Both the position numbers and the translations under genes were made by a program. Below are positions 1-9,860 of a stretch of DNA of 64,000 bases, one piece after another. Origin of the DNA: an uncultured Lachnospiraceae bacterium (GTDB taxonomy: Bacteria > Bacillota > Clostridia > Lachnospirales > Lachnospiraceae); the NCBI GenBank assembly GCA_947626505.1, contig CANQSN010000002.1, forward strand, positions 1 to 64,000, given 5' to 3'. The notes beneath the pieces are model-generated. The model made no database searches. It was not told the DNA's origin and worked only from the letters and a program-made list of their open reading frames with translations. Within the stretch, counting starts at the first letter, position 1, and each line of letters begins with the position of its first letter.

Positions 1-357
1 GTAATTCTGGTATCTAACCTTTCTTCAACATCAGTTATCTTTGTATCAAGACCTGCTATTTGGTCGCCAAGATTTTCCTCAACGCTTGTTATTCTGGTAT
101 CCAGTCTTTCCTCAACGTCAGTAATCCTGTTGCCAAGATTTTCTTCGACGCTTGTTATTCTGGCATCCAGTCTTTCTTCAACATCAGTAATCCTGTTACC
201 AAGATTTTCCTCAACGTTTGTTATTCTGGTATCTAACCTTTCCTCAACATCGGTTATCCTGTTGCCAAGATTTTCCTCAACGCTTGTTATTCTGGCATCC
301 AGTCTTTCTTCAACATCAGTAATCCTGTTGCCAAGATTTTCCTCAACGCTTGTTATT
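1..357. repeat. Tandem 33-bp (66-bp higher order) repeats encoding 11-aa coiled-coil units
   Basis: Alternating units ccaagattttcctcaacgcttgttattctggnn / tccagtctttcttcaacatcagtaatcctgttn repeat in phase with the minus-strand reading frame. Confidence 0.9.
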
Positions 358-395
358 GTAGATAAAATTAAATTAAGTTTTTCACTATCCGACAC
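1..395 (-). CDS. Hendecad-repeat coiled-coil protein, partial (C-terminus beyond window)
   Basis: Minus-strand reading from GTG at 395 with RBS-like AAAGGGGGA (402-410): MSDSEKLNLILSTITSVEENLGNRITDVEERLDARITSVEENLGNR... Open to the window edge; about 10 tandem 11-aa units (33-bp DNA period). Absent from ORF track because of GTG start and truncation. Confidence 0.8.
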   Translation of the reverse strand, partial: MSDSEKLNLILSTITSVEENLGNRITDVEERLDARITSVEENLGNRITDVEERLDTRITNVEENLGNRITDVEERLDARITSVEENLGNRITDVEERLDTRITSVEENLGDQIAGLDTKITDVEERLDTRI

Positions 396-625
396 TTACT
401 TTCCCCCTTTACATAATATGTAATAACTTAGCTATATTCATATTGAATAAACTCATACCTCGTGTTTCATGAATTGTAAACATGCATACGCATGTAAATA
501 TAATTTATGATGCTGCTAGATTTGTATTCTAAAATTATTATAAACTATATAAGTTTATAGTGTCAATAAAAAAAATCAATATTCGACAGAATTTTCTCAA
601 AGCAAAAGAAAGACTATTTTCAATA

Positions 626-2617
626 TTATTTATCCTGAATACGTTTAAATTTCTTTTCTATATCCGCTTTGGTCATAGAAATAATCGTTGGTCTGCCATG
701 TGGACATGTAAACGGTGACTCCAATGTAAAAAGCTCATCAACCAGTCTGTCCGCCTCCTCAAAGCTTAAATGCTGATTTCCCTTTACCGAAGCCTTGCAC
801 GCCATAGTAGCGATTTTCATTGAGATAACATCTGACGTATTACCGCTTTTCCTGACTAAATCACCCTTTAGTGTAAGAGATGTACCACTTATACTGTCCG
901 CCAGCTCGTCAAGCAATGCAACGAATGCATCTTTATCTGTAATTCCGTATAAATCTGTAGGTACTCCGCTGATACTGTATTCCTCACCGCCAAAATGTGA
1001 AATCTCAAAACCAAAGTCAGCAAAATAATCTCTGTACTCCTCATAAACCAATGCTTCTTTAGGTGACAAAGTTACGATGATAGGAGGAGAAACCTGTTGC
1101 ACATATATATTTTTTTTATCCTGTAAATGCTTTATAAATCGTTCATAATTAACTTTTTCATGAGCAGCATGCTGGTCCATAATAAAAAGCTTGTTATCAT
1201 ACTCAATCAGCCAATAGGTTTTAAATAGCTGTCCGATAATCCGATGTTTTGGCTTTGCCTGTTCTCCCAAAAATCCTGAATCTGCAAATGTCATCTGTTC
1301 AGGCATTTTAGTAACTTCCTTCGGTACAGTTAAATTAATATTAGAATTTTCATTGTCAGATAAAACATTTGCCTTATTATTTAGATTATTTGTATTATCC
1401 TTGTCCGAATTATATGAAGCCGGTTCCTCATTAAGCTGCACAGCATTAAAAAAGTCCTGTGGTATTTCCTGCAAATCCTTGCTCTTTTGAATTACCGGTT
1501 CTAAAATCTTCTGCTCCATTGCCCTTCTCTGTGTTTCAAAAGGCTCAGCGCCCCTTCGAATACTTTTAGCAGCATATGATTTCACTTCCCTTTTCGTATC
1601 CACAGGAAGCTCCGGAATTAAATCCTGATTTAATAAAACTTGTCGAATTTCAGTTTTTAATACTTCATAAATTCTACGTTCATCCTTAAACTTTAACTCC
1701 ATTTTAGTTGGATGTACATTGATATCAAGGTGGTCTGGTTTAATTGTAAACATTAAACATACAAATGGAAAACGATGTACCATTGTAAAGGTTTTATAAG
1801 CCTCTTCTACTGATTTGTAAATAATATTACTTTTAACATAACGTTTGTTTACATAATAATTTTCAAATGAACGGTTTCCACGACTGACCACCGGCTTTCC
1901 TATAAATCCTGTGACAGACATTTTAAGCTCTTCGCTAGTAAATGAGAATGGAAGCAGATTTTTTGCTACATCTTTACCAAATACTGTATAAATAATATCT
2001 TTGATATTACCATTACCAGAGGTATGAAAGCGGTTTTGTCCATTCATTATAAATTGAAATGAAATTTCCGGGTGTGACAGAGCAAGCTGTTGCACCAAAT
2101 CATAAATATGTGCGCCTTCGGTCTGAGGCGTCTTTAAAAATTTTTGACGGGCAGGTACATTATAAAAAATATTGCGGACAATAAATGTAGTACCTTCCGG
2201 ACATCCGATATGCTCAATTGATTGTTCTTTTCCACCGGCAATCATATACCTTACTCCGGTAAGTTCAGAGCTTGTCTTGGTAATTAACTCCACTTGTGAC
2301 ACTGCAGCAATGCTTGAAAGCGCCTCTCCTCTAAATCCCAGTGAAGAAATATTTAATAAATCGGTTGCGCTTCTGATTTTGCTTGTCGCATGTCTTAAAA
2401 ATGCTGTTGGTACATCAGAATCTTCAATACCGGTTCCATTGTCCGTAATTCGTATTAAGCTTATTCCACCATCCTTTATTTCAATGGTAATGGCATTTGC
2501 CTTGCTGTCGATAGAATTTTCCACCAACTCTTTTACTACAGATGACGGACGTTCAATAACCTCTCCTGCAGCAATTTTGTCAATTGTGAGTTCGTCTAAT
2601 ATCTGTATATTTCCCAT
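626..2617 (-). CDS. mutL: DNA mismatch repair protein MutL
   Basis: MGNIQILDELTIDKIAAGEVIERPSSVVKELVENSIDS, GFRGEAL, C-terminal QLFKTYWLIEYDNKLFIMDQHAAHE. Second ATG (2617) preferred because GAGGTG precedes it. Confidence 0.97.
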   Translation of the reverse strand: MGNIQILDELTIDKIAAGEVIERPSSVVKELVENSIDSKANAITIEIKDGGISLIRITDNGTGIEDSDVPTAFLRHATSKIRSATDLLNISSLGFRGEALSSIAAVSQVELITKTSSELTGVRYMIAGGKEQSIEHIGCPEGTTFIVRNIFYNVPARQKFLKTPQTEGAHIYDLVQQLALSHPEISFQFIMNGQNRFHTSGNGNIKDIIYTVFGKDVAKNLLPFSFTSEELKMSVTGFIGKPVVSRGNRSFENYYVNKRYVKSNIIYKSVEEAYKTFTMVHRFPFVCLMFTIKPDHLDINVHPTKMELKFKDERRIYEVLKTEIRQVLLNQDLIPELPVDTKREVKSYAAKSIRRGAEPFETQRRAMEQKILEPVIQKSKDLQEIPQDFFNAVQLNEEPASYNSDKDNTNNLNNKANVLSDNENSNINLTVPKEVTKMPEQMTFADSGFLGEQAKPKHRIIGQLFKTYWLIEYDNKLFIMDQHAAHEKVNYERFIKHLQDKKNIYVQQVSPPIIVTLSPKEALVYEEYRDYFADFGFEISHFGGEEYSISGVPTDLYGITDKDAFVALLDELADSISGTSLTLKGDLVRKSGNTSDVISMKIATMACKASVKGNQHLSFEEADRLVDELFTLESPFTCPHGRPTIISMTKADIEKKFKRIQDK

Positions 2618-2721
2618 ACCACACCTCATCTTTCTAAAATCAAAATGTATTTTGATTAAAGCTCTTTCTTATAGTTGCCCTATACTTTAACTAGATTAAC
2701 CCGTAACTTTAAGGAAATGAT

Positions 2722-5340
2722 TTATACCTCTTTTTTAAGCTCACTAAGCGTTTTAAGCGCCTGCATAGGCGTCATATTATCAATATCCAACGCCTTAATC
2801 CGTTCAATTACAGGATTAGGGCCTGCAAAATCAAATAGAGATATCTGACGTTCCTCCTCCTTATCCATATGCTGCAATGATTTACTAATTGTAATTTCAC
2901 TAACCTTATCCGCCAAATAATTGTCGCTTAACTGTGCACTAATCTCCCTAGCCCGCTTAAGCACCGGCTCAGGAACACCTGCAAGCCTTGCCACTTGTAT
3001 TCCGTAGCTTTTATCTGTACCGCCCTTTCTGATTTTCCTTAAGAATACTATCTCGTTCCCTTCCTCCTTTACCGCAATACAGTAATTGTTAACTCCGTCT
3101 AAACGCCCCTCAAGTTCTGTCAGTTCATGGTAGTGAGTGGCAAATAGCGCTTTTGCACCAAGAAGTTTACGGTTTGCAATGTATTCAACTACTGCCCATG
3201 CAATGCTTAGTCCATCGAAGGTAGACGTCCCGCGTCCAATCTCATCAAGAATCAACAAGCTTTTTTCAGTTGCGTTTCTAAGAATATTTGCAACCTCACT
3301 CATTTCTACCATAAATGTACTATGTCCTGAAGCTAAATCATCTGACGCCCCTACTCTTGTGAAAATACGGTCTGCAATAGAAATACTGGCGCTGCTGGCA
3401 GGAACAAACGAGCCTGCCTGTGCCATAAGCACAATCAATGCAGTCTGGCGCATATAGGTGGATTTTCCTGCCATATTGGGTCCCGTAATAATAGAAATAC
3501 GATGGTCTTTACTGTCTAAATAGGTATCGTTTACAATAAAGGAATCATTGGGAATCATTTTTTCCACAACAGGATGTCGTCCGTCTTTAATGTTAATAAT
3601 CCCATCTTCGTTAAGCTCAGGACGCACATAATGGTTATGATCAGCTACATAAGCTAATGATGCATAAACATCAAGCCGAGCGATTAAATGTGCAGTTTTC
3701 TGCACACGCTCCATAGCAGCCGCCAACGAGTCCCTAACTGATACAAAAAGCTCGTACTCCATTGAATACAGCTTGTCTTGTGCACCGGTTATAGTATTGG
3801 CAATGTTGTTTAATTCTTCTGTGGTATATCTCTCCGCATTGGATAATGTCTGCTTTCTTATGTAATAATCAGGAACTAAATCCTTATAAGAATTGGTAAC
3901 TTCCAAGTAATATCCAAACACCTTGTTGTATTTAATACGGAGATTTTTAATTCCTGTACTTTCCCTCTCCTTTGCCTCATATTCCGCCAGCCACTGCTTT
4001 CCTTCTGTTTTTGCCCTTTTTAAAACATCCAGTTTATCACTAAAACCGTCCTTGATAATTCCGCCCTCCTTTATTGCGAGAGGAGGCTCCTCTACAATGG
4101 CGCGTTCAATAAGCTCATACAAATCCGTAAGAGTATCAAATTCATCTTTAATTTCAGGGAAATAGCCATTTTCCAAATCTTTAATAACATTTTTTATATG
4201 TGGCAGCATTTCCATAGAATTACGAAATGCAATCAAGTCCCTTGGATTAGCAGTTTTATAACTAACCCGACTTATAAGTCTTTCCAAATCGTAAATAGAT
4301 CCAAGATATTCCCTAAGCTCCTCTCTAAGCATCATTTGATCATTCAGGGCGTCAATGGTGTCATAGCGTAAAATCAAAGACGCCTTATCCATTAGCGGCT
4401 GCTCTATGTACGAGCGCAGCAGCCTTGCTCCCATGGCAGTTTTTGTTTTATCAAGCACCCATAAAAGAGAACCGCGTTTATTTTTATCCCTAAGCGTACT
4501 TGTAAGCTCTAAATTTCTTCTGGTAGAGCTGTCAAGCAGCATAAACTGGTCCGTAATATACGGAGTAATATGCAGCAAATGAGCAAGATTATTTTTCTGT
4601 GTTTCCTGCAAATAAGTAAGCGCCGCCCCGCAGGCAACAACTGCAGATTTCATATCGCTTAAACCAAGTCCCTCTAAAGATTTAACATGAAAATGGCTAT
4701 AAATAATATTTTTACAATTATCCTCTGTAAAATAGTATTTTTGTACAGAATTAATTGAAATATTAAGCTGTTCACGATAATATTCCGTATCAAAATCTTC
4801 CTTTAAAAACTCCTTATTGCAAATAATTTCTGCCGGTGAAAATTTATTAATTTCATCAAGAGTTTTGGCCAAGCTTATAATTTCAGTAGTAAGAAAATCC
4901 CCTGTTGTAATATCAATGGTGGCAATTCCATAAACACCGTCATTTGCATAAATTGCCATCAGGTAATTGTTTTTTCCTTCGTCAAGGTTCTGGGGTGAGA
5001 TATTTGTTCCGGGCGTAACTATACGAATGACCTCACGCTTCACCAGTCCTTTTACAAGCTTTGGATCTTCCACCTGCTCACATATTCCAACCTTATAACC
5101 ATTTTCAACAAGCTTATTTAAGTAGGTATCGCATGCGTGATATGGAACGCCGCACATGGGAGCCCGCTCCTCTTGTCCGCAATTTTTTCCGGTTAATGCA
5201 ATTTCTAATATTTTAGAGGCAGTCAGCGCATCCTCAAAAAACATTTCATAAAAGTCACCCAGACGATAAAACAGAATACAGTCAGGATACTGTTTTTTAA
5301 TTTCAAAATACTGTTTCATCATTGGCGTAAGCTCTGCCAT
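2722..5340 (-). CDS. mutS: DNA mismatch repair protein MutS
   Basis: TPMMKQYFEIKKQYPDCILFYRLGDFYEMF; Walker A TGPNMAGKSTYMRQ; LDEIGRGTSTFDG. Confidence 0.98.
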   Translation of the reverse strand: MAELTPMMKQYFEIKKQYPDCILFYRLGDFYEMFFEDALTASKILEIALTGKNCGQEERAPMCGVPYHACDTYLNKLVENGYKVGICEQVEDPKLVKGLVKREVIRIVTPGTNISPQNLDEGKNNYLMAIYANDGVYGIATIDITTGDFLTTEIISLAKTLDEINKFSPAEIICNKEFLKEDFDTEYYREQLNISINSVQKYYFTEDNCKNIIYSHFHVKSLEGLGLSDMKSAVVACGAALTYLQETQKNNLAHLLHITPYITDQFMLLDSSTRRNLELTSTLRDKNKRGSLLWVLDKTKTAMGARLLRSYIEQPLMDKASLILRYDTIDALNDQMMLREELREYLGSIYDLERLISRVSYKTANPRDLIAFRNSMEMLPHIKNVIKDLENGYFPEIKDEFDTLTDLYELIERAIVEEPPLAIKEGGIIKDGFSDKLDVLKRAKTEGKQWLAEYEAKERESTGIKNLRIKYNKVFGYYLEVTNSYKDLVPDYYIRKQTLSNAERYTTEELNNIANTITGAQDKLYSMEYELFVSVRDSLAAAMERVQKTAHLIARLDVYASLAYVADHNHYVRPELNEDGIINIKDGRHPVVEKMIPNDSFIVNDTYLDSKDHRISIITGPNMAGKSTYMRQTALIVLMAQAGSFVPASSASISIADRIFTRVGASDDLASGHSTFMVEMSEVANILRNATEKSLLILDEIGRGTSTFDGLSIAWAVVEYIANRKLLGAKALFATHYHELTELEGRLDGVNNYCIAVKEEGNEIVFLRKIRKGGTDKSYGIQVARLAGVPEPVLKRAREISAQLSDNYLADKVSEITISKSLQHMDKEEERQISLFDFAGPNPVIERIKALDIDNMTPMQALKTLSELKKEV

Positions 5341-5359
5341 TATTTCACCTAATCCTTTC

Positions 5360-6853
5360 TCACCTAACTTCTCCTAAATAATAAAAGCCCATAGCTTTCT
5401 TTAGATACACGTTTTTAAATGTACCAATATCATTTTTAGAGCCCTTAAAATGTACTAATATGTTGTTATCAAGTCTTCCTGTTACCATTGAACAATCGTG
5501 AGCGTTTACATTTTCTACCAAAACCTCAGCAGTTTTTCCCTCAAGCCTTCCTGTACGTTTTTTAGAAATTTCATTTACCAATGTTAAAAGCCGGTCAAAC
5601 CGGTCCTTTACTATATCTTCAGGCACCTGCTCCATATCTGCCGCCGGTGTGCCGCTTCTTCTAGAATATATAAATGTGTATGCTGAATCATATTTTACCC
5701 GGCGCACCACATCCATTGTCTCCAAAAAATCATCTTCCGTCTCACCGGGATATCCTACAATAATATCAGTAGTAATAGATAAGTCCGGCATGGCCTCTCT
5801 AAGTTTTTCAACCAAGCCAATATACTGTTCCTTTGTATATTTGCGGTTCATGCTTTTAAGCAGCCGGCTGCTCCCCGACTGCAATGGTAAATGAAAATGC
5901 CTGCAAACCTTTTTGGAATTTGCCATAACAGAAATAAGCTCGTCTGACAAATCCTTTGGATGTGATGTCATAAATCTTATCCTTTGTAATCCATCTATCT
6001 TATCTACCTCTTTAAGTAATTCGGCAAAATTTATTGGCTCACAAAGTCCGTTTCCGTAGGAATTTACATTCTGTCCTAACAGCATTATCTCTACTACGCC
6101 ATCCTCTACAAGATGTTCAATTTCACGTAAAATGGCTTTTGGTTCCCTGCTTCTCTCCCGACCTCTTACGTAGGGTACAATGCAATAGCTGCAAAAATTA
6201 TTACATCCATACATAATATTAACTCCGGCCTTAAAAGGAAACTTACGTCTGCTTGGAAGCTCCTCCACAATCTGGTCTGTATTCTCCCAAATATCAACAA
6301 TCTGATTGCCTGATTGTAACCGGTAATATAATAGTTCTGCAAATTTGAAAATATTATGAGTGCCAAATATTAAATCTACAAAGGGATAGCTTTTACATAT
6401 TTTTTCTACCACATGGGCCTCCTGCATCATACACCCGCACAATCCTATTATCATATAAGGATTATCGCGCTTTTGGGATTTTAAATGTCCAAGACGCCCA
6501 TAAACCTTTTGGTTAGCATTTTCCCTTACAGTACAGGTATTATAAAGAATAAAATCACAGGCTCCTTCTTCAGCTTCTTCATACCCAAGACATTCTAAAA
6601 TAGCGGTAAGCTTTTCGCTGTCTCTGGCATTCATCTGACAGCCGAAGGTTTTTATATAATATCTAAGAGGTCTTCCGATTTCATCACTTATATTCTTTAC
6701 AAGCTGTTTGCATTTTCCCATAAAATAATATTGACGCCCGGGCTCAGTATCCGGAACAGGCATATCAAGATTTACATCATCAAGATTAATATTTTTAAGA
6801 GCCTCTATTGATATATTGTTTATATCTGATTTATTATCCATATTATTAAACAT
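5360..6853 (-). CDS. miaB: tRNA-2-methylthio-N6-dimethylallyladenosine synthase MiaB
   Basis: YYIKTFGCQMNARDSEK; radical SAM CNNFCSYC; C-terminal TRAM-like domain; adjacent to mutS. Confidence 0.95.
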   Translation of the reverse strand: MFNNMDNKSDINNISIEALKNINLDDVNLDMPVPDTEPGRQYYFMGKCKQLVKNISDEIGRPLRYYIKTFGCQMNARDSEKLTAILECLGYEEAEEGACDFILYNTCTVRENANQKVYGRLGHLKSQKRDNPYMIIGLCGCMMQEAHVVEKICKSYPFVDLIFGTHNIFKFAELLYYRLQSGNQIVDIWENTDQIVEELPSRRKFPFKAGVNIMYGCNNFCSYCIVPYVRGRERSREPKAILREIEHLVEDGVVEIMLLGQNVNSYGNGLCEPINFAELLKEVDKIDGLQRIRFMTSHPKDLSDELISVMANSKKVCRHFHLPLQSGSSRLLKSMNRKYTKEQYIGLVEKLREAMPDLSITTDIIVGYPGETEDDFLETMDVVRRVKYDSAYTFIYSRRSGTPAADMEQVPEDIVKDRFDRLLTLVNEISKKRTGRLEGKTAEVLVENVNAHDCSMVTGRLDNNILVHFKGSKNDIGTFKNVYLKKAMGFYYLGEVR

Positions 6854-6901
6854 TGTCCCTTCTGTTTGAATTACAATGAGCGCTTGCCGACGCTTTGTTT
6901 T

Positions 6902-8143
6902 CTACTCACGAATCTGACCATCACCGTAGATTATATATTTGGTAGTGGTTAATGCAAGCAGCCCCATTGGCCCTCTGGCATGCAGCTTCTGTGTGCTGAT
7001 TCCAATCTCCGCTCCGAATCCGAATTCAAATCCATCAGTAAAGCGCGTGGAAGCATTTACATACACGCAGGCAGCATCAATCTCTTTAAGGAAACGTTCA
7101 GCATTTGCATAATCCTTAGTCACAATAGTTTCGGAATGTTTTGTATTATACTTGTTAATATGCGTAATTGCCTCATCTAAAGAGTCTACTGTTTTAACAG
7201 AAATAATAGAATCCAAATATTCCGTTCCCCAGTCTTCTTCAGTGGCAGGAATTATGTTGTCTGCAATAGAACGACATACCTCATCTCCACGAATCTCCAC
7301 TCCCTTTTCATTAAGCCTCGCAGCTATTGCCCTTATAAATTGTTTTGCAATGGCGCTATGAACCACAAGGGATTCACAGGCATTGCACACTCCAAGCCGC
7401 TGGGTTTTTGCGTTAAATACAATATTACATGCCATATCAATATCTGCGCTTTCATCTACATATACATGGCAGTTTCCGGTTCCCGTCTCAATCACTGGTA
7501 CAGTAGCATTTTTAACAACGCTGTTAATTAAGCCTGCTCCACCTCTTGGAATCAGCACATCGATATATTGGTTCATCTTCATAAGCTTTGTGGCGGTTTC
7601 TCTCGAAGTATCTGAAAGAACCTGAATGGCTGCTTCTGGAAGTCCCTCCTGTTTAAGAACATTGGAAATAACATTACCAATGGCAAGATTGGAATTAATG
7701 GCATCAGAGCCGCCTCTTAAAATTACAGCATTTCCAGCTTTAAAGCACAATGAAAATGCATCTGCAGTCACATTAGGACGAGATTCATAAATGATTCCAA
7801 TAACTCCTAGCGGAACTCTCATTTGGCCAATTTTAAGACCATTTGGCCTAAGCTTCATTCCCAGAATTTCTCCCACAGGATCCTCCAGCTCAGAAACCTG
7901 TTTAACCCCCAATGCAATTCCCTCTATCCGTTCCTTAGTAAGCCGCAGTCTGTCCACCAGTGAAGCCTTCATTTTATTTTCTAATGCTGCTGCAATATCT
8001 TTTTCATTCTCCTTTAAAATCTCATCAACATTATCATTCAATGCTTCTGATATTTTTACCAGCGCCTCATTTTTTTTAATTGTTGAAGTTTTACCAAGCA
8101 CAAATGCCGCTTCTCTTGCATTCTTTCCGATTATATCTAACAT
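6902..8143 (-). CDS. proA: Gamma-glutamyl phosphate reductase (glutamate-5-semialdehyde dehydrogenase)
   Basis: [47 protein letters not shown]. Confidence 0.97.
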   Translation of the reverse strand: MLDIIGKNAREAAFVLGKTSTIKKNEALVKISEALNDNVDEILKENEKDIAAALENKMKASLVDRLRLTKERIEGIALGVKQVSELEDPVGEILGMKLRPNGLKIGQMRVPLGVIGIIYESRPNVTADAFSLCFKAGNAVILRGGSDAINSNLAIGNVISNVLKQEGLPEAAIQVLSDTSRETATKLMKMNQYIDVLIPRGGAGLINSVVKNATVPVIETGTGNCHVYVDESADIDMACNIVFNAKTQRLGVCNACESLVVHSAIAKQFIRAIAARLNEKGVEIRGDEVCRSIADNIIPATEEDWGTEYLDSIISVKTVDSLDEAITHINKYNTKHSETIVTKDYANAERFLKEIDAACVYVNASTRFTDGFEFGFGAEIGISTQKLHARGPMGLLALTTTKYIIYGDGQIRE

Positions 8144-8162
8144 ATCTGTCTCCTTTCATTAT

Positions 8163-8717
8163 TCACAATATCATCTGCGTATCTGTAATAATAATATCAG
8201 CCGGCTTATCGTAGTCCTCCGTTTCAAAGGAATCTACAACTTGGAAATCGTAAGCCAGACCAATTGCATACAAATCTGGATATCTCTCCATATATCGGTC
8301 ATAGTATCCTTTACCATACCCAATTCTGTTTTTACGTTTATCATATGCTACTGCCGGAAGAAAAATCATAGCATCCCTAACGGGCTCAATTAAAATGCTT
8401 TCGGGAGGCTCCAGTATTCCAAATCTTCCCGGTGAGAGCAGCGACAAATCAAATACTGAATAAAACTCCATTTTTCCATCGTCATAGGAAACAGGAAGGC
8501 CAACTGTCTTTTTATTATCTAATGCATTCTTAATAATAGCAGTTGTATCAATTTCATTTTGAATAGCAGAATAAACTAAAATAGTTTGACATTCCTGATA
8601 TTCAGCTAACGATAAAAGTCTTGCAGTACAAGCGGCGCTTGCCCTTTTTACTTCCTCTTTTGTAAGACGAAGCCTTTGCGATTTAATTTGTTCTCTTATT
8701 GCGTCCTTAGTGAACAT
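8163..8717 (-). CDS. 5-formyltetrahydrofolate cyclo-ligase family protein
   Basis: Family motifs: LSPGRFGILEP, FLPAVAYDKRKNRIGYGKGYYDRYM. Confidence 0.92.
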   Translation of the reverse strand: MFTKDAIREQIKSQRLRLTKEEVKRASAACTARLLSLAEYQECQTILVYSAIQNEIDTTAIIKNALDNKKTVGLPVSYDDGKMEFYSVFDLSLLSPGRFGILEPPESILIEPVRDAMIFLPAVAYDKRKNRIGYGKGYYDRYMERYPDLYAIGLAYDFQVVDSFETEDYDKPADIIITDTQMIL

Positions 8718-8916
8718 CTTTCTTTTTTAACTCCTCTATCGAACCGTCTTTATTTACTACTTTGACATTATCCAAAGTATTTTTTAAATTTGTCTTTATT
8801 GAATTGATATACTCCCTTCTAAGAGCAGCCTGTTCGGATTTTTCTTCCTCTGTCAATTCCGAAGTCTTCATTTTATGATATAACTCGTTAATACGTGCAA
8901 TCTTCTTCTCGTCCAT
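8707..8916 (-). CDS. DUF896 family (YnzC-like) protein
   Basis: MDEKKIARINELYHKMKTSELTEEEKSEQAALRREYINSIKTNLKNTLDNVKVV; internal ATG at 8916 follows GGAGGGCAGG. Confidence 0.9.
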   Translation of the reverse strand: MDEKKIARINELYHKMKTSELTEEEKSEQAALRREYINSIKTNLKNTLDNVKVVNKDGSIEELKKKDVH

Positions 8917-8927
8917 CCTGCCCTCCG

Positions 8928-9764
8928 TCAATCGTTAAGGAAATGCTTCATATCAAAATCATTTAACTTATTACGCACAAATAAAGTGCCTACATCCTCA
9001 CCGTTAATAATACTGTTTAAAACGCTTACATCTTCACCGTTGGCAATAACCATATCACAGCCGGAGCTGTTAGCAATCCTTGCCGCCTGAAACTTAGTTA
9101 TCATTCCGCCGGTTCCAAAGGCAGTATCTGAATCCTTTGCCATCTTTACAATATCCTCTGTCATATCCTCTACAACACTAACTAAACGAGCGTTAGGATT
9201 GTTTCTGGGATCATCTGTAAACAACCCGTCAATATCTGATAAAAGAATAAGTAAATCAGCTTCCACAAGATTAGCCACTACTGCCGATAGAGTATCATTA
9301 TCTCCAAATTCAATCTCATGGGTAGATACGGTATCATTTTCATTTACGACAGGAATAACATCCAATTGCATAAGCTCATTAAATGTATTAACTACATTCA
9401 TACGACGTTTGTCATTGGTTAATACCCGTTTTGTAAGAAGCACCTGAGCGGTAGTCTGATGGTATTCAGAAAATAACTTCTGGTAAATCATCATAAGCTG
9501 CCCTTGCCCTACTGCAGCACAAGCCTGTTTTAGCGATAAGGTCTTAGGCTTTTTTAATAACCCTAAGGATTTAAATCCAACTCCAATTGCACCGGAGGAA
9601 ACTAGAATAACATCCCTGCCCTGATTCTTAATATCACACAGAATACGCACCAAGCGTTCCAGCTTGTTATAATTTATATTTCCGGTTTCCTCATGCACTA
9701 GAGTAGAGGAACCGACCTTAATTACAATCTTTTTTCTATTAACTAACTGTTTCCTGTAATCCAT
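8928..9764 (-). CDS. proB: Glutamate 5-kinase
   Basis: KIVIKVGSSTLVHEETG, ILVSSGAIGVG, PVVNENDTVSTHEIEFGDNDTLSA. Confidence 0.97.
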   Translation of the reverse strand: MDYRKQLVNRKKIVIKVGSSTLVHEETGNINYNKLERLVRILCDIKNQGRDVILVSSGAIGVGFKSLGLLKKPKTLSLKQACAAVGQGQLMMIYQKLFSEYHQTTAQVLLTKRVLTNDKRRMNVVNTFNELMQLDVIPVVNENDTVSTHEIEFGDNDTLSAVVANLVEADLLILLSDIDGLFTDDPRNNPNARLVSVVEDMTEDIVKMAKDSDTAFGTGGMITKFQAARIANSSGCDMVIANGEDVSVLNSIINGEDVGTLFVRNKLNDFDMKHFLND

Positions 9765-9831
9765 AGCTGTCTCCTGTATCTTTTATTTTAATTCAATAAT
9801 AACACATTTTACTATTTTTCACTACTCAAAA

Positions 9832-9847
9832 ATTTGTTTAGACAAAT
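9832..9847 (-). terminator. Short intrinsic terminator downstream of proB, upstream of nothing annotated on minus; candidate
   Basis: ATTTGT-ttag-ACAAAT inverted repeat followed on the minus strand by TTTTTGAG; lies between the FAD protein stop (9861) and proB. Confidence 0.4.
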
Positions 9848-9860
9848 AGTATAGCATATA

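Noticed and set aside
1-357. CRISPR-like regularly repeated sequence
   Set aside because: Units are contiguous 33-bp tandem repeats in reading phase, without unique spacers or cas genes.
130-423. 97-aa plus-strand repetitive ORF
   Set aside because: Antisense of the minus-strand hendecad repeat CDS; no RBS, composition explained by the complementary coding strand.
2172-2690. 172-aa plus-strand ORF
   Set aside because: Antisense to mutL; Ser/Ile-rich translation typical of an opposite-strand shadow ORF.
7791-8393. 200-aa plus-strand ORF
   Set aside because: Antisense to proA and the cyclo-ligase gene, both strongly supported.
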